Positions 11,040-20,800 of a stretch of 64,000 bases of DNA are shown here, piece by piece. This DNA comes from Chelonoidis abingdonii. Lineage: Eukaryota > Chordata > Testudines > Testudinidae. Position numbers and translations under genes: made by a program. The stretch's first letter is position 1; every line of letters starts with the position of its first letter. The notes below the pieces were generated by a model. That model was not told the DNA's origin. It was given only the letters and a program-made list of their open reading frames with translations, and did no database searches. Location: contig NC_133770.1 in NCBI RefSeq assembly GCF_003597395.2, positions 6,965,300-7,029,299 on the forward strand, written 5' to 3'.

Positions 11040-11290
11040 CAGGCACCCCGATTGACCTCACTGAGGTCTGCCAGCTGAGCAGGACTGAGTGGGACCCCAG
11101 CTGGCAGGAGCCCTCGGACGGACCCCCAGACCGGCAGCGGGCTGAGCAGAGTCTCGGGCTCCATCTGCCGGCCCCGCTCACCCTGCTGCTGGTCTGGGGC
11201 TGAGCAGGGCCAGCGGATGGAGCCCATTGCCTGCCTGGGGTTCTGATCATCCAGGCAAGCAGTGGGCTGAGTGGGTCCGGCAGATAGGAC
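11040..11290. repeat. GC-rich element inserted in the Harbinger-type remnant
   Basis: Repeating words GACCGGCAGCGGGCTGAGCA, GGTCTGGGGCTGAGCAGGGC and CAGCAGTGGGCTGAGTGG-like variants. Host-element sequence resumes at about 11300 (GGCGCAAAATGATTGTCTGC). Family unassigned; open frames across it are repeat artefacts. Confidence 0.5.
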
Positions 11291-11639
11291 CCCCCCAAAA
11301 AAGGCGCAAAATGATTGTCTGCTGTAGCTTTCACAGAAGGAGGAAGGGTGGGGGGCTGATGACATGTACCCAAAACCACCCGCGACAAAGTTTTTGCCCC
11401 ATCAGGCATTGGGAGCTTAACCCAGAATTCCAATGGACAGCGGAGACTGCGGGAATTGTGGGATAGCTATCCACAGTGCACCACTCTGTAAGTCAATGCT
11501 AGCCACGGTAGTGAGGACGCACTCCTATGACTTAATGCACTTAGTGTGGACATTCGCAATAGACTGTATAAAATCTCTTCCTAAAAAATCGAATTCTATA
11601 AAATCGACCTAATTTCGCAGTGTAGACATACCCTGAGAT

Positions 11640-11885
11640 TCAAAGAGGGATTGGACATTCATACAGACGACCAGAAGACCCGGCATCAGGGGCTTGTTGG
11701 TGGACAGATCTGAACATGGCTGATTGTGTGCTCCTGCAGCTGATGTGGTGGATTCTCTGTCAGCGGAGGTGTTTAAATCAAGACTGGATGGCTCAATCAT
11801 AAAATGTGGGTTTCTTGCAGGAATTACTGTGTGCAGTTCCCTGGTGTGATGCGAGAGGTCAGCCCAGATTATCACAAGGGTCCTT
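11640..11885 (+). mobile_element. CR1 LINE 3' fragment
   Basis: GTGGATTCTCTGTCAGCGG, AAATCAAGACTGGATGGCT, GTTCCCTGGTGTGATG and TCACAAGGGTCC follow the order of a CR1 3' end. 5'-truncated, no ORF. Confidence 0.65.
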
Positions 11886-11889
11886 TCTG

Positions 11890-12150
11890 CCTATCTGTGA
11901 ATAGTTAATGCTAACCTAAAAGATCATTTGGAAGGGATATAAGACCTTGTGCTTAAGGGTTTAAACCAACCTTTAACTATTAGGGATTAGAATGAGACCA
12001 TCATGGGAGGGAAGCGGGGAGGATTTACCCACAGCTGCCTATGCTGAGGTTTCTTGCACCTTCCTCCGAAGCAGCTGGCATTCTCCATTATTGGAGACAG
12101 GATGCTAGACCAGATAAACCACAGTGGCAACCTATGTTCTTACTCTAATA
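11890..12150 (+). mobile_element. CR1 LINE 3' fragment, second subfamily
   Basis: CTTGCACCTTCCTCCGAAGC, CATTATTGGAGACAGGATGC, TAGACCAGATAAACCA. This is the subfamily whose tail normally reads GGGCTAGATGGACC. It ends near CTATGTTCTTACTC. Confidence 0.6.
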
Positions 12151-13076
12151 ATTGTATCAGGTGAGACATGACCTCTTACGAGTCCTACAATGAGGCATTC
12201 AGTGCTGTTATCATGGTCTCATGACTTGCATCAGCTCCTCAATGGATACCAATGCCTAATTACCCAGTAACGAGAGGGAGAATGGCCGTTGGAAGGACAG
12301 TCCGGACATGCAGGCTCTCTGCATAGAAGATGCCATCTGTGAAGCCAGTCGCTGTCTGTAAAGAGGCCACACAATGGGACAAGGCCGGCAGCCTAAGACA
12401 GAAGTCAAATGTCTTTAGCAAATAAACAAGGTCAACCATAGAAGGACAGGCATATGGAGGAGGCCAGGGGAATAAAAACACTGAACTGCTTCCAGGTTTC
12501 CTTAACAATGACATTTCGCGCGGTTTTATCACAGGCAAAGGTGGTTTGCCTAACATTTACCCAGGAACTGGCTCGTTGCATTTAATGCCTGAGTGGAGAT
12601 ACTGCCATGCTTTCTGTTTTGCCCATGTAGTTAGAGAACAACTTGTGTTTCCCAGTGGGAAGGGAGAGTGGAAACTGATCATCAACCCACCTTGCTTCAT
12701 TCAGCCCAGGCAGATGTCCAAGGGCACTGAGCTTTCCAAGACAAAATGTTCTGGTGATTTGATCCACACTGGAAGATTTGGGCTTGTCTCAAAGACCGAA
12801 GGGAAGGTTGTGTTAATCGGACTGCGCTCTCAGCAGACTGTTCCAGCTGATGTCCCTGGTACATCTGGTTGGTAAGTACCATGTTAGCCAGTAATTAAGA
12901 CAAGGGTAAACACGGCTAAAGGGAACTCAAGTGACTGGAAGACCTCCTGCTGTGTTGGATGCATTTCAGTGAAGTCGCTAATTACTGTGGTTTAAAAATG
13001 AGTCTTAGGGTAAAACACTGCTCTGAGCACATGCTCACAGCTCCTGCATACATCATGCAAAGCCAGGATACAAGAG
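12151..13076. other. Nothing recognised
   Basis: An open frame at 12546-12875 (109 codons) is followed by a donor-like GGTAAGTACC at 12870-12879, but the protein has no motif I recognise and no acceptor-like tract is obvious upstream. Confidence 0.35.
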
Positions 13077-13475
13077 TTGCCCCTTAATCAAAGCAAAAGA
13101 GGAGCTGATTTTACTGAGGCTTTTCAGATGGTCCCACATGACATTCTCATAATCAAACTAGGAAAATGTGGTGCACATATTTCTAAGGTAGGTGCAAAAG
13201 TGGTTGAAAGACTTTTGTTGTCAAACTGGGAGGTTGTATCTAGTGGGGTTTCACAGGGGTCAGTCCTGGGTCTGGTACAGTTCAACACTTTCATTAATGA
13301 CTTGGACAAGGGAGTGGAGACGATGCTTATAAAATTTGCAGATGACACCAAGCTGGGAGAGGTTTCGAGCACTTTGGAGGGCAGGATTCAAATTCAAAAT
13401 GACCATGACAAATTGAAGAACTGGTCTGAAATCAACAAAATGAAATTCAATACAGATAAGTGCAAAGTATTATGA
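13077..13475 (+). pseudogene. CR1 reverse-transcriptase fragment
   Basis: A 132-codon open stretch covers the palm of a non-LTR reverse transcriptase. Visible are FTEAFQMVPHDILIIKL (the usual DxxKAFDxVxH motif with the catalytic Asp lost), SGVSQGSVLG (motif B) and MLIKFADDTKL (motif C, FADD with both catalytic Asp). The enzyme would copy CR1 RNA at a nicked target. The endonuclease and N-terminal fingers are missing, and the frame breaks at 13473-13475, after which RT-downstream sequence continues out of frame. The element is dead. Confidence 0.85.
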
Positions 13476-14070
13476 TGAGGAAGGAAAAATCAAATGCACA
13501 ACTACATAATGAGGGATAATCAGTAAAGTGCTAGCACTGCTGAAAAGAATCTGGGGGTTATAGTGGATCACAGATTGAATGAGACTCAGCAATGTGATGC
13601 AGCTGTGAAAAAGGATAATATCATTCTGGGGTGTATTAACAGAAAGTCCAGAGGACAGCAACAAAAATGATCAAAGGTTTAGAAAACCTGAACTATGAGG
13701 AAAGGTTCGGAGCGTGTTTAGTCTTGAGAACAGAAGACTGAGAGGGGGGGACCTGATAGTCTTCAAATATTGTTTTAAAGAAGATGGAGATCAATTGTTC
13801 CCCATTTCCCCTGAAGGTAGGACAAGAAATAATGGGCTTAATCTGCAGCAAGGGAAATTTAGGTTAGACATTAGGAAAATCTTTTTAATTGCAAGAATAG
13901 TTCAGCACTGGGACAGGTTATCATGGGAGACTGTGGAATCTCTGTGACTGGAAATTGTTAAGAACAGGCTGGACAAATACCTGTCAAGTTTACTTGGTCC
14001 TGCCTCAGGGTATGGGTTGGCCTAGGTGACCTCTCGAGGTCCCTTTCACCACACATTTCTATGATTCAAC
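13077..14070 (+). mobile_element. CR1 LINE, 5'-truncated, with RT remnant
   Basis: Starts inside the reverse transcriptase and runs to a standard CR1 3' end (GTGACCTCTCGAGGTCCC, then TTCTATGATTCAA). About 100 bases are missing near 13640 where GGTGTATTAAC jumps to AGAAAGTCCAGAGG. Inserted in plus orientation. Confidence 0.85.
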
Positions 14071-14524
14071 AAGACTATGCTGTCGTGGCTTCTGACTGAG
14101 ACAGGGAGGGGATGGAGTCTATTTTGGGAAGGGGTGACAGCATTTCCAACTGTCTGAGTCCTACCCAGACCAAGAATAACACACGGAAGTGTCCAAAAAT
14201 AAAAGGCAGTTCAACCCATCTTGCAGCACCATCCAGGGGCATAGGTAGCCTCTCCAGAAAGTGGAAGAGATTGCTTAATTAGTGTCACTGTAGAAGGAAG
14301 TGAGAAGGGGGAGGGACAGGACAATAGGGGAAAAAGAAGGAGGAGAAAAGAGAAGAGGGTCTGGGCATGGGGACAGAAAAGAGATGGGAGAAATGAGGAG
14401 AGAGTAAGAGGGCAGGGGCAGTGTGGTCCAGCGGGTAATGCAGAAGAGCTGGGTTCTAATGACCATTAAGCAAGTCCCTTCCTCCTCTCCAGGCCTGTTT
14501 TCCCACCCTTTGTCTGACGTGCCT
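14071..14524. other. Purine-rich single-copy DNA
   Basis: A GA-rich stretch at 14285-14415 and a possible CORE-SINE fragment at 14415-14500 (AGCTGGGTTCTAATGACC). Otherwise nothing recognised. Confidence 0.4.
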
Positions 14525-14792
14525 TTTTGGGTACATCTACGCTGGAGCTGGAGGCATGATTTCTGGAGGGAGACCTGACCGAGCTGACACACTAAAAATA
14601 GCAGTGTGGCTGCAGCGGCTCAGGCTAGCTGCCCCGAGTGCAACCCCATCTGAGAGCCTATGTACGTACCCGGGGCAGCTAGCCCGAGTGGCCACGAGGG
14701 CCACGCTTCTACTTCAGAACAGCAGCTCAAGCAGAGCTCGTGTGGGGATGTCCGCCTGAGCTGGGAATAACCCCTCCAGCTCCAGTGTACAT
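14525..14792. mobile_element. Palindromic MITE (TACATCTACGCTGGAGCTGG type)
   Basis: Ends GTACATCTACGCTGGAGCTG and CAGCTCCAGTGTACA are inverted relatives. Interior words AAAAATAGCAGTGTGGC and GGCAGCTAGCCCGAG recur as inverted pairs. A second, truncated copy lies at 50050-50260. Non-coding. Confidence 0.65.
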
Positions 14793-14794
14793 TG

Positions 14795-14870
14795 ATTGTA
14801 AGCACTCTGGAGCAGAGACGGGCTGAACAGTACCTGGCACAGTGGAAGCCTGATCTTTAGTAATAATAAG
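14795..14870 (+). repeat. L2-type 3' tail
   Basis: TTGTAAGCACTCTGGAGCAG, GTACCTGGCACAGTGG, TAGTAATAATAAG. Short, diverged. Confidence 0.5.
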
Positions 14871-14937
14871 ATGGGCAAGATGAGAGGGAGTGGATGAAGC
14901 AGGGAGGAAACAGACAAGAGGGGATGGTTGTATGCAG

Positions 14938-15110
14938 TGTTGCTGGAGCCGTGTCGATCCCAGGATGTTAGAGAGACAAGGTGGATGAGGAAACAGCTTT
15001 TAGTGGACCGGCATCTGTTGGGGAGATAGACCAGCTTTCGGGCTTACGCAGAGCTGTTCAGATCTCTCACCAACAGCCGTCAGTCCAATAAAAGGCATTG
15101 CCTCTCTCAC
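14938..15110 (-). mobile_element. Penelope-like retroelement 3' fragment (tentative)
   Basis: On the minus strand: AAGCCCGAAAGCTGGTC, AGCTGTTTCCTCATCCACC, ATCCTGGGATCGACACGGC. This is a widespread sauropsid repeat with a hammerhead-like CTGAA...GAAAGC hairpin; in this copy the hairpin's 5' strand seems to have lost about 4 bases. Family assignment is from memory. Confidence 0.45.
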
Positions 15111-15251
15111 CTCCTCTCTCCAGTGGGGATGCTGGCAGACAAAGTATTTTTGCCAACATGCCCGGAAGGTGGAGTGCTCCCGCGTCCTTCGAAACTGGAG
15201 AGGGAGCCTGGATTTGTCCCAGCTCTGCCCTTTCTGGTTTCATTTAGCTCT

Positions 15252-15292
15252 GTGTGTGTTTGTGTGTGTGTGTGTCTGTGTGTGTGTGTGTA
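15252..15292. repeat. (TG)n microsatellite
   Basis: About 40 bases of TG repeats with three interruptions (TTTG, TCTG). Confidence 0.95.
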
Positions 15293-15404
15293 AAGAGGGG
15301 CGGGGCTGCCGATTGTCCTTAACTCTCTATTTTTCTCAATTGAAAACAAATGGAAACTCTCCGTTTTCCATCACTGGTTTTATGGCAGTTTGAAATTAGA
15401 CCAG

Positions 15405-15660
15405 GGATGCGCTTCCTCACTAACACCATCTATCGCGGGCTAATTACACAGGCTGCACTAATTGCGGGAGCTGCCATACAGTCGAACCACAGCATTCCTT
15501 TGCCGTGTTTCAAGGGAAACGTACAGGGATACGCTCTCTCGCTGGGACATTATCCTCCTGAAACGATAATTAGAGGCTTGCAAAGGAACAGGAGCTGGCA
15601 AGGAGGCCACGTTCCAGCCTCTGGAGAGGAGCTGGGTCAGTAGTGTGGCTGGAAAAGTAC
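15405..15660. promoter_or_regulatory. Candidate conserved element with homeodomain sites
   Basis: Repeat-free block with three TAATT-type words: GGGCTAATTACACAGG, GCACTAATTGCGGG and GATAATTAGAGG, plus CTTTGCCGTGTTTCAAGGG. Clustered homeodomain cores in otherwise complex sequence suggest an enhancer. An open frame of 97 codons crosses it without recognisable motifs. Confidence 0.35.
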
Positions 15661-15879
15661 AAAACAAAAGCCAAGCTCGAGTCAAAAGGGAGACAAAAAT
15701 AAGCCGGCGAATTTGGAGCAAGGTTAGGGCAGAGGGCAGGGCTGGGAAGTGACAGGTCTTTCGAGCCTCCCACTCCTTGGCAGGGAAGTTATCAGGAAGG
15801 AACCTGCCTGTTGACCTCTCTCGTGTAGCTCGCAGCTAATGAAAACAATTGGCACAGGAATGACACCATTGCAACGCGG

Positions 15880-15956
15880 CGATCCAGAACACTGGACCAT
15901 TCCTGGCTCTGCCCTGACCTACTGCATGACCCTGGGCAAGTCCCTTCACCTTCTAA
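15880..15956 (+). repeat. MIR/CORE-type SINE fragment
   Basis: CCTGGCTCTGCCCTGACC, CCTGGGCAAGTCCCTTCACC. It ends where the next DNA element starts. Confidence 0.6.
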
Positions 15957-16830
15957 GCCATGTCTACACTACAAAATAATGTCGATCACACAGTCAACCA
16001 CAGTTACTAAATCACTTGCGTGTGTGCACACTTGGCTCCTGGTGTCGCCGGTGTGCATTCTCACCAGGAGCACTTGTATCGACACGAGAAGTGATTCTTC
16101 CATTCGACATCATGCTGATTAGGCCTCAACTGGAATATTGTGTCCAGTTCTGGGCGCCACGTTTCAGGAAAGATGTGGACAAATTGGAGAAAGTCCAGAG
16201 AAGAGCAACAAAAATGACTAAAGATCTAGAAAACATGAGCTATGAGGGAAGATTGAAAAAAAATGGGTTTGTTTGGTCTGGAGAAGAGAAGACTGAGAGG
16301 GGACATGATAACAGTTTTCAAATACATAAAAGGTTCTTACAAGGAGGAGCGGGGAAATGTTCTTGTTAACCTCTGAGGATAGGACAAGAAGCAATGGGCT
16401 TAAACTGCAGCAAGGGCCGTTTAGGTTGGACATTAGGAGAAACTGGAATAAATTGCCCAGGGAGGCTGTGGAATCTCCATCATTGGAGATTTGTACGAGC
16501 AGGTTAGACAAACACCTGTCAGGGATGCTCTAGATAATACTTAGTCCTGTGATGAGTGCAGGGGACTGGACTAGATGACTTCTCGAGTTCCCTTCCAGTG
16601 CTATGATTCTATGACTCTATGATTGTACTGTCAATATGGGACATTTTGGGAAAGCCCCAGAAAGCTAGTAACAGTTGATGTAAGCAATGTGGTGTCTACA
16701 CTGACACCCGTGTCGATCTAACTGCCTCGACGGTTACTCTATGCCACTCAGGGAGGTGGAGAGAAACACTTACGTGGCGGGAGTCAAATTGAAGTGACAA
16801 CACTTCCGCACTGGGTCGACGCAAAGCCCG
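15957..16830. mobile_element. Non-autonomous DNA element split by CR1
   Basis: Left end CATGTCTACACTACAAAAT; right end contains GTGTCTACACTGACACCC. The host breaks near 16085 (TTGTATCGAC) and resumes near 16626 (ACTGTCAATATGGGACA). Ends resemble the TGTCTACACT family seen at 9011. Confidence 0.55.
16088..16624 (+). mobile_element. CR1 LINE 3' end
   Basis: AGGCCTCAACTGGAATATTG, AAGTCCAGAGAAGAGCAAC, GGTTGGACATTAGGAGAAAC, ACTGGACTAGATGACTTC and the tail CTATGATTCTATGACTCTAT. 5'-truncated after the RT domain; the 117-codon open stretch at 16016-16369 is a remnant of the RT C-terminal region plus host DNA. Confidence 0.85.
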
Positions 16831-17084
16831 TGATGTCAGCCTCCATCACCTGCTTGTTTTATTTTCAAACAAGCCCCTTTGGGCTTCCTCCCCATGCTGC
16901 CCCTCATGCTGGGAGGCACTCCGCGTGAACATCTGCAAAACTAACTTACTGTCCTCTTTCCAATCCCTCTTCAACATTCTCCACTGGCATGTCCCTTGCA
17001 AAACACTTGACAGCGGCCAGGTGGCTGGTGTGTAGATATCACTGTGCTCCCCCATCTGTCTGTATCAGCTGTTGTCTCTTGTTC

Positions 17085-17137
17085 TATACTCAAATTGGAA
17101 GCTCTTTGTGTTTCTACAGCACCTAGCACAATGGGGT
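17085..17137 (+). repeat. L2-type tail, left part
   Basis: TTGGAAGCTCTTTGTG and CAGCACCTAGCACAATGGGG. The tail resumes at 18946 with GGGTCTGGGTCCATGACTTG, proving that 17138-18945 was inserted. Confidence 0.75.
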
Positions 17138-18945
17138 TTTGACAGGTTCGGTCACAGAGATCCCCTTGGGACTGTCACCTGATGTGCTGAAATTACCTCT
17201 GAGCCCATTTTCCCTGCCAGCTTGGGACTACAGAACCCTGCCTTGTTGAGCCAAATATGCTAGCCTGCTGCAACACAGACTCAGAGTCTGGACCACACCC
17301 CCAAAGCTGCAGACTTTAACCAAAAACTGATCAGCAGGTTACCTATCTCCAGCACCCAGACACCCAGCTCCAATGGGATTGAAACCCCAAATAAATCTAT
17401 TTTATTCTGTATAAAGGTTATACAGGACAAACTCATGAATTGTCCATCCTCTGTAACACTGATGGAGAGATATGCACAGCTGTTTGCTCCCCCAGATATT
17501 AATCATTTACTCTGGGTTTATTAATAAACAAAAATGATTTTATTAAGTATAAAAAGTAGGATTTAAGTGGTTCCAAGTAATAACAGACAGAACAAAGTAA
17601 GTCACCCAGTCAAATAAAACAAAACAGGCAAGTCTAAGCCTAATGCATTAAGAAACCGAATACAGGTAAAATCTCACCCTCAGAGATGTTCCAATACGTT
17701 TCTTGCACAGACTAGACTCCTTCCTAGTCTGGGCCCAGTCCTTTCCCCTAGTACAGTCCTTGTTAGTTTCAGCAGACATCTTAGGTGCTAAGCAGAGGCT
17801 TTCTCATGGCTGAGACCACTTTGTCTGGCTCCAGCCCCTTTTATAGCTTTGGGAATATTTTGTCTCTGCTTGACCCCTCACCCCTCCTTCTAAGTAGAAA
17901 AGTACAAGATTTAACATGGTGTGACAAAGTTCCTCCTCTACCTTGGTGGGTCCTGCGCTTCTTGGCAAATTTGCTCACCTCAGTGATCTTCCCCACAGTC
18001 TGGGTCAGCTCCTCCTGTGTCTGATCAGGAGTTGGGAGGTTTGGGGGGAACCCGGGCCCGCCCTCTACTCCGGGTTCCAGCCCAGGGCCCTGTGGATCGC
18101 AGCTGTCTATAGTGCCTCCTGTAACAGCTGCATGACAGCTACAACTCCCTGGGCTACTTCCCCATGGCCTCCTCCAAACACCTTCTTTATCCTCACCACA
18201 GGACCTTCCTCCTGGTGTCTGATAACGCTTCTCCTCCTCAATCCTCCAGCAGTACACTCTCTCACTCTCAGCTCCTTGCCTTCTTGCTCCCAGCTCCTCA
18301 CACACGCTCCTTCTCCTCTGGCTCCTCCCTGCCTGACTGGAGTGAGCTCCTTTTTAAACCCAGGTGCCCTGATTAGCCTGCCTTGATTGGCTGCAGGTGT
18401 TCTAATTAAAGTAGCTATCTCTACTGCCTTCTAGAAAGATCTTAATTGGCTCCAGGTGCCTTGATTAACCTGGAGCAACTGCCATTTGGTTACCAGGGTA
18501 CTAGGGATTTGTTTAGCCTGGGGCTAACATACCTGTTTCTCAGTACTTTACTGTAGTCATCTGGCCTTGCCCCATCACAATGGATTTCAGTATCGGGTGA
18601 CATGGTCACATGTCCTTGTGAGACCGCATTCTTCATTACCCATGGACTGGCCGATGTGTACATAGGCAGGCTTGCAGGTAAATGAACCCATTCACAGTTC
18701 ATTGATTCTGAAGCCCCCTTAATAGCTTCCACTTAATATGTTTACATCAGCAATACAAGTTTATATCTTATTTTCCTAACTCCAGACATAGAAATAACAC
18801 ACGCAAACAAATAGGATGAACACACTCAGTAAATTACAAGCTTTCTAATGACACCATACAAGGGGTATTTAGTGTAGAGCATATTCCAGTTGTGTCATAT
18901 TTATAAAAGCATATTTCCATAAAGCATATGGAGTGCAAGGCCACA
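17138..18945 (-). mobile_element. LTR-like element inserted in an L2-type tail
   Basis: On the minus strand it starts TGTGGCCTTGCACTCCATAT and ends ACCGAACCTGTCAAA; GGGT (17134-17137 and 18946-18949) may be its 4-bp target duplication. About 1.14 kb without the nested solo LTR. I recognise it as a common turtle repeat but cannot prove LTR status; no ORF. Confidence 0.55.
17920..18579 (-). mobile_element. Solo LTR of an endogenous retrovirus (ERV1-like)
   Basis: Reverse complement begins TGTGATGGGGCAAGG and ends GAACTTTGTCACA. Flanked by a perfect ATGG duplication (17916-17919, 18580-18583). Its inner 500 bases match the LTR at 9050-9679 inverted, while the first 150 bases (U3) differ, so the two are related subfamilies. 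It carries CCAATCAAGG and TTTAAAAAGG words. No viral coding sequence. Confidence 0.85.
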
Positions 18946-19010
18946 GGGTCTGGGTCCATGACTTGGACTTGTAGGTGATACTATACCACAAACAATAAAT
19001 AATAATATTA
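18946..19010 (+). repeat. L2-type tail, right part
   Basis: GGTCCATGACTTGGAC, GGTGATACTATACC, ACAAACAATAAATAATAAT. Joins the part at 17085-17137. Confidence 0.75.
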
Positions 19011-19395
19011 TGGGACCTGCAGCCATCAAAGTGGGATAATAAGACCAAACCCACCCCAGAAAATCCTTTAGGATGGAAAGTTATAGGTTTTGTCCTCCTC
19101 TCCCTATATGTGGACTCAACAGGGCCATCTAATCTTTGGCCAAGCAAGGGCTTCCTGCCAGGAGCTGCAGTTCACCTTATCTGTGTTTAACAGAGTGCCT
19201 GCCCTCCCTAAAACCCCCTGGAGAATAACCCTGTCCTCGACCTGACAGGCTTAGTCCAACTCTGTTTTCTGTGGTCGTTCCAAAAGTGCAGGACTCAAGG
19301 AGACCACACCTCCCAACATGCCCTGCTGCTCAGTTCAAGATAGAGGATTCTGGGCCATGAGCAGCACCACTGTGTCACCGATAGGAACATAGGAT
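19011..19395. other. Nothing recognised
   Basis: No repeat or exon recognised. Confidence 0.4.
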
Positions 19396-19482
19396 GTAGG
19401 ACGGTAACTGGAAACAGGAAATCATCAGCAAGTGGGTGTGTTTCCAGTGGGGTTTTGCGGGGATCAGTCCTTGGCCCTAGGC

Positions 19483-19648
19483 CAAGCCTCTGTTTGCTAG
19501 AAGCTGGTAATGAGCGACAGGAGATGGATCATCTGATGATTCCCTGTTCTGGGGCACCCGGCATTGGCCACTGTTGGAAGACAGAATACTGGGCTAGATG
19601 GACCTTGGTCTGACACAGTATGACCGTTCTTATGTTATGTTCTTATGT
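19483..19648 (+). mobile_element. CR1 tail nested in an older CR1
   Basis: CTTTTATG-type CR1 tail: GACTGTTGGAAG-like GCCACTGTTGGAAGACAGA, GGGCTAGATGGACCTTGG, and the tail TTCTTATGTTATGTTCTTA. TAGGC occurs at both boundaries (19478-19482 and 19649-19653), a plausible target duplication. The flanks join to GGCCCTAGGCTCTTTAAC, the expected RT sequence. Confidence 0.75.
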
Positions 19649-19736
19649 TAGGCTCTTTAACGTTTTTTATCACTGACCTGAGAAGAAGACACATTCCTCA
19701 CTGATCAGGTTTGCCGATGACACATGAATTGGGGGA

Positions 19737-20258
19737 GTGGTAAATAATGAAGAGGACAGGTCACTGACTCAGTGCAGTCTGGATCACTTAGTAAACCGGA
19801 TGCAAGCAAACAATCTGAATTTTAATATGGCTAAATATAAATATGTACATCTGGGAACAAAGAACGCAGGTCATCCTTACGAGACGGGAGACTCTACCCT
19901 GGGAAGCAGTGTCTCTAAAAACAATTTGGGGGTCATAGTGGATAACCCGGTGAACATGAGCTCCCAGTGTGACACTGTGGTCAGAAGAGCTAATGAGATC
20001 CTGGGATGCATAAACTGGGAACTGTCAAGTAGGAATAGAGAGGTTATTTTACCTCTATATTTGGCACTGGCTCGACCACTGCTGGAATCCTGTGGTCAGT
20101 TCTGGTGTGCACAATCCAAGAAGGAGGTTGATAAATTGGCCAGAGTTCACAGAAGTAACAAGAGAATGATTAAAGTGCCTTATCGTGATACACTCAAGGA
20201 GCTCCATCTATTTAGCTTAAGAAAGAGAAGGCTAAGGGGTGACTTGATTACTGTCTAA
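19737..20258 (+). pseudogene. CR1 ORF2 C-terminal fragment
   Basis: A 173-codon open stretch follows the RT palm of the diverged CR1. It contains LVNRMQANNLNFNMAKYK (equivalent of the WxxxxxMxFNxxKC segment), NNLGVIVDNPVNMSSQCD and LPLYLALARPLLESCGQFW, the usual thumb-region landmarks. The motif C FADD equivalent just upstream reads FADDT out of frame. This is non-functional; the endonuclease and fingers are absent. Confidence 0.8.
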
Positions 20259-20600
20259 AAGTTTCTAACTTGGGGAACAAATATTTAATAATGGGCTCTT
20301 CAGTCTAGCAGAGAAAGGTTTCACACGATACCATGACTGCAGATTGAAGCTGGACACATTCAGACTAGAAATAAGGTGTACATTTTTAACAGTAAGGGTA
20401 ATTAACTATTGGAGCAATTTCCCAAGGGTCGAGGTGGATTCTCCATCACTGACAATTTTTCTATCAAGACTGGAAGTTTATCTAAAAGATCTGCTCTAGG
20501 AATTATTCTGGGGCAGTTCCCTGGCCAGCGTTACACAGGAGGTCAGACTAGATGATCACAAAGGTCCCTTGTGGCCCAATGGGAATCTGTGACTCTGTGA

Positions 20601-20800
20601 AGGGATTGCTTGGGTCATCTAGTCCAGTCCCCTGCTGTTTTGGGCATATAATCCCATTCATTGCTTTATCAAGCTCCATTTTGAGCCTCGTTAGGTTGTT
20701 TGCCCACCCCGACTCCTACTGGGAGGCTGCTCCAGAGCACAGCAAAGCGCCTCTGCACAGCAATCGGATCAAAGAGGAGTTTCCCCTTCCGCACCTCTAG
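20601..20800 (-). mobile_element. CR1 fragment
   Basis: TCATCTAGTCCAGTCCCCTG and AGGTTGTTTGCCCACCCCGA, GGGAGGCTGCTCCAGAGC are the reverse complement of a CR1 3' region. Related to 45280-45640. Confidence 0.6.

Larger units (their letters stand above)
9011..11635 (+). mobile_element. Harbinger-type DNA transposon remnant with nested insertions
   Basis: The left end CTAGTCTACACTATAAGCTT and the reverse complement of the right end, TATGTCTACACTGCGAAATT, are inverted relatives leading into AGGTCAAATTTA and AGGTCGATTTTA. The interior contains TCGATTTCTGTACTCCTCCC, GGTATTGGCCTCC and GACATGTACCCAAAACCACC, which I recognise from turtle elements that encode Myb/SANT-like proteins. A solo LTR sits at 9050-9679, an ORF remnant at 10010-10240, a tRNA-Val-like sequence at 10421-10534, unassigned DNA at 10535-11039 and a GC-rich insert at 11040-11290. 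No transposase is visible, so it could only move with helper enzymes. Confidence 0.7.
19396..20600 (+). mobile_element. CR1-type LINE, diverged, with nested CR1 tail
   Basis: GTGGGGTTTTGCGGGGATC (RT motif B region), then after a nested insert GATCAGGTTTGCCGATGACAC (motif C region), and a 3' end GTCAGACTAGATGATCACAA. The same subfamily lies inverted at 31985-32390. The frame is degraded. Confidence 0.75.

Noticed and set aside
12546..12879. 109-codon frame followed by a donor-like GGTAAGTACC
   Set aside because: No recognisable protein, no convincing acceptor, and such donor words are expected by chance in 64 kb.
17138..18945. Complete provirus
   Set aside because: Only LTR-like sequence is present; there is no gag, pol or env and no paired LTR in direct orientation.
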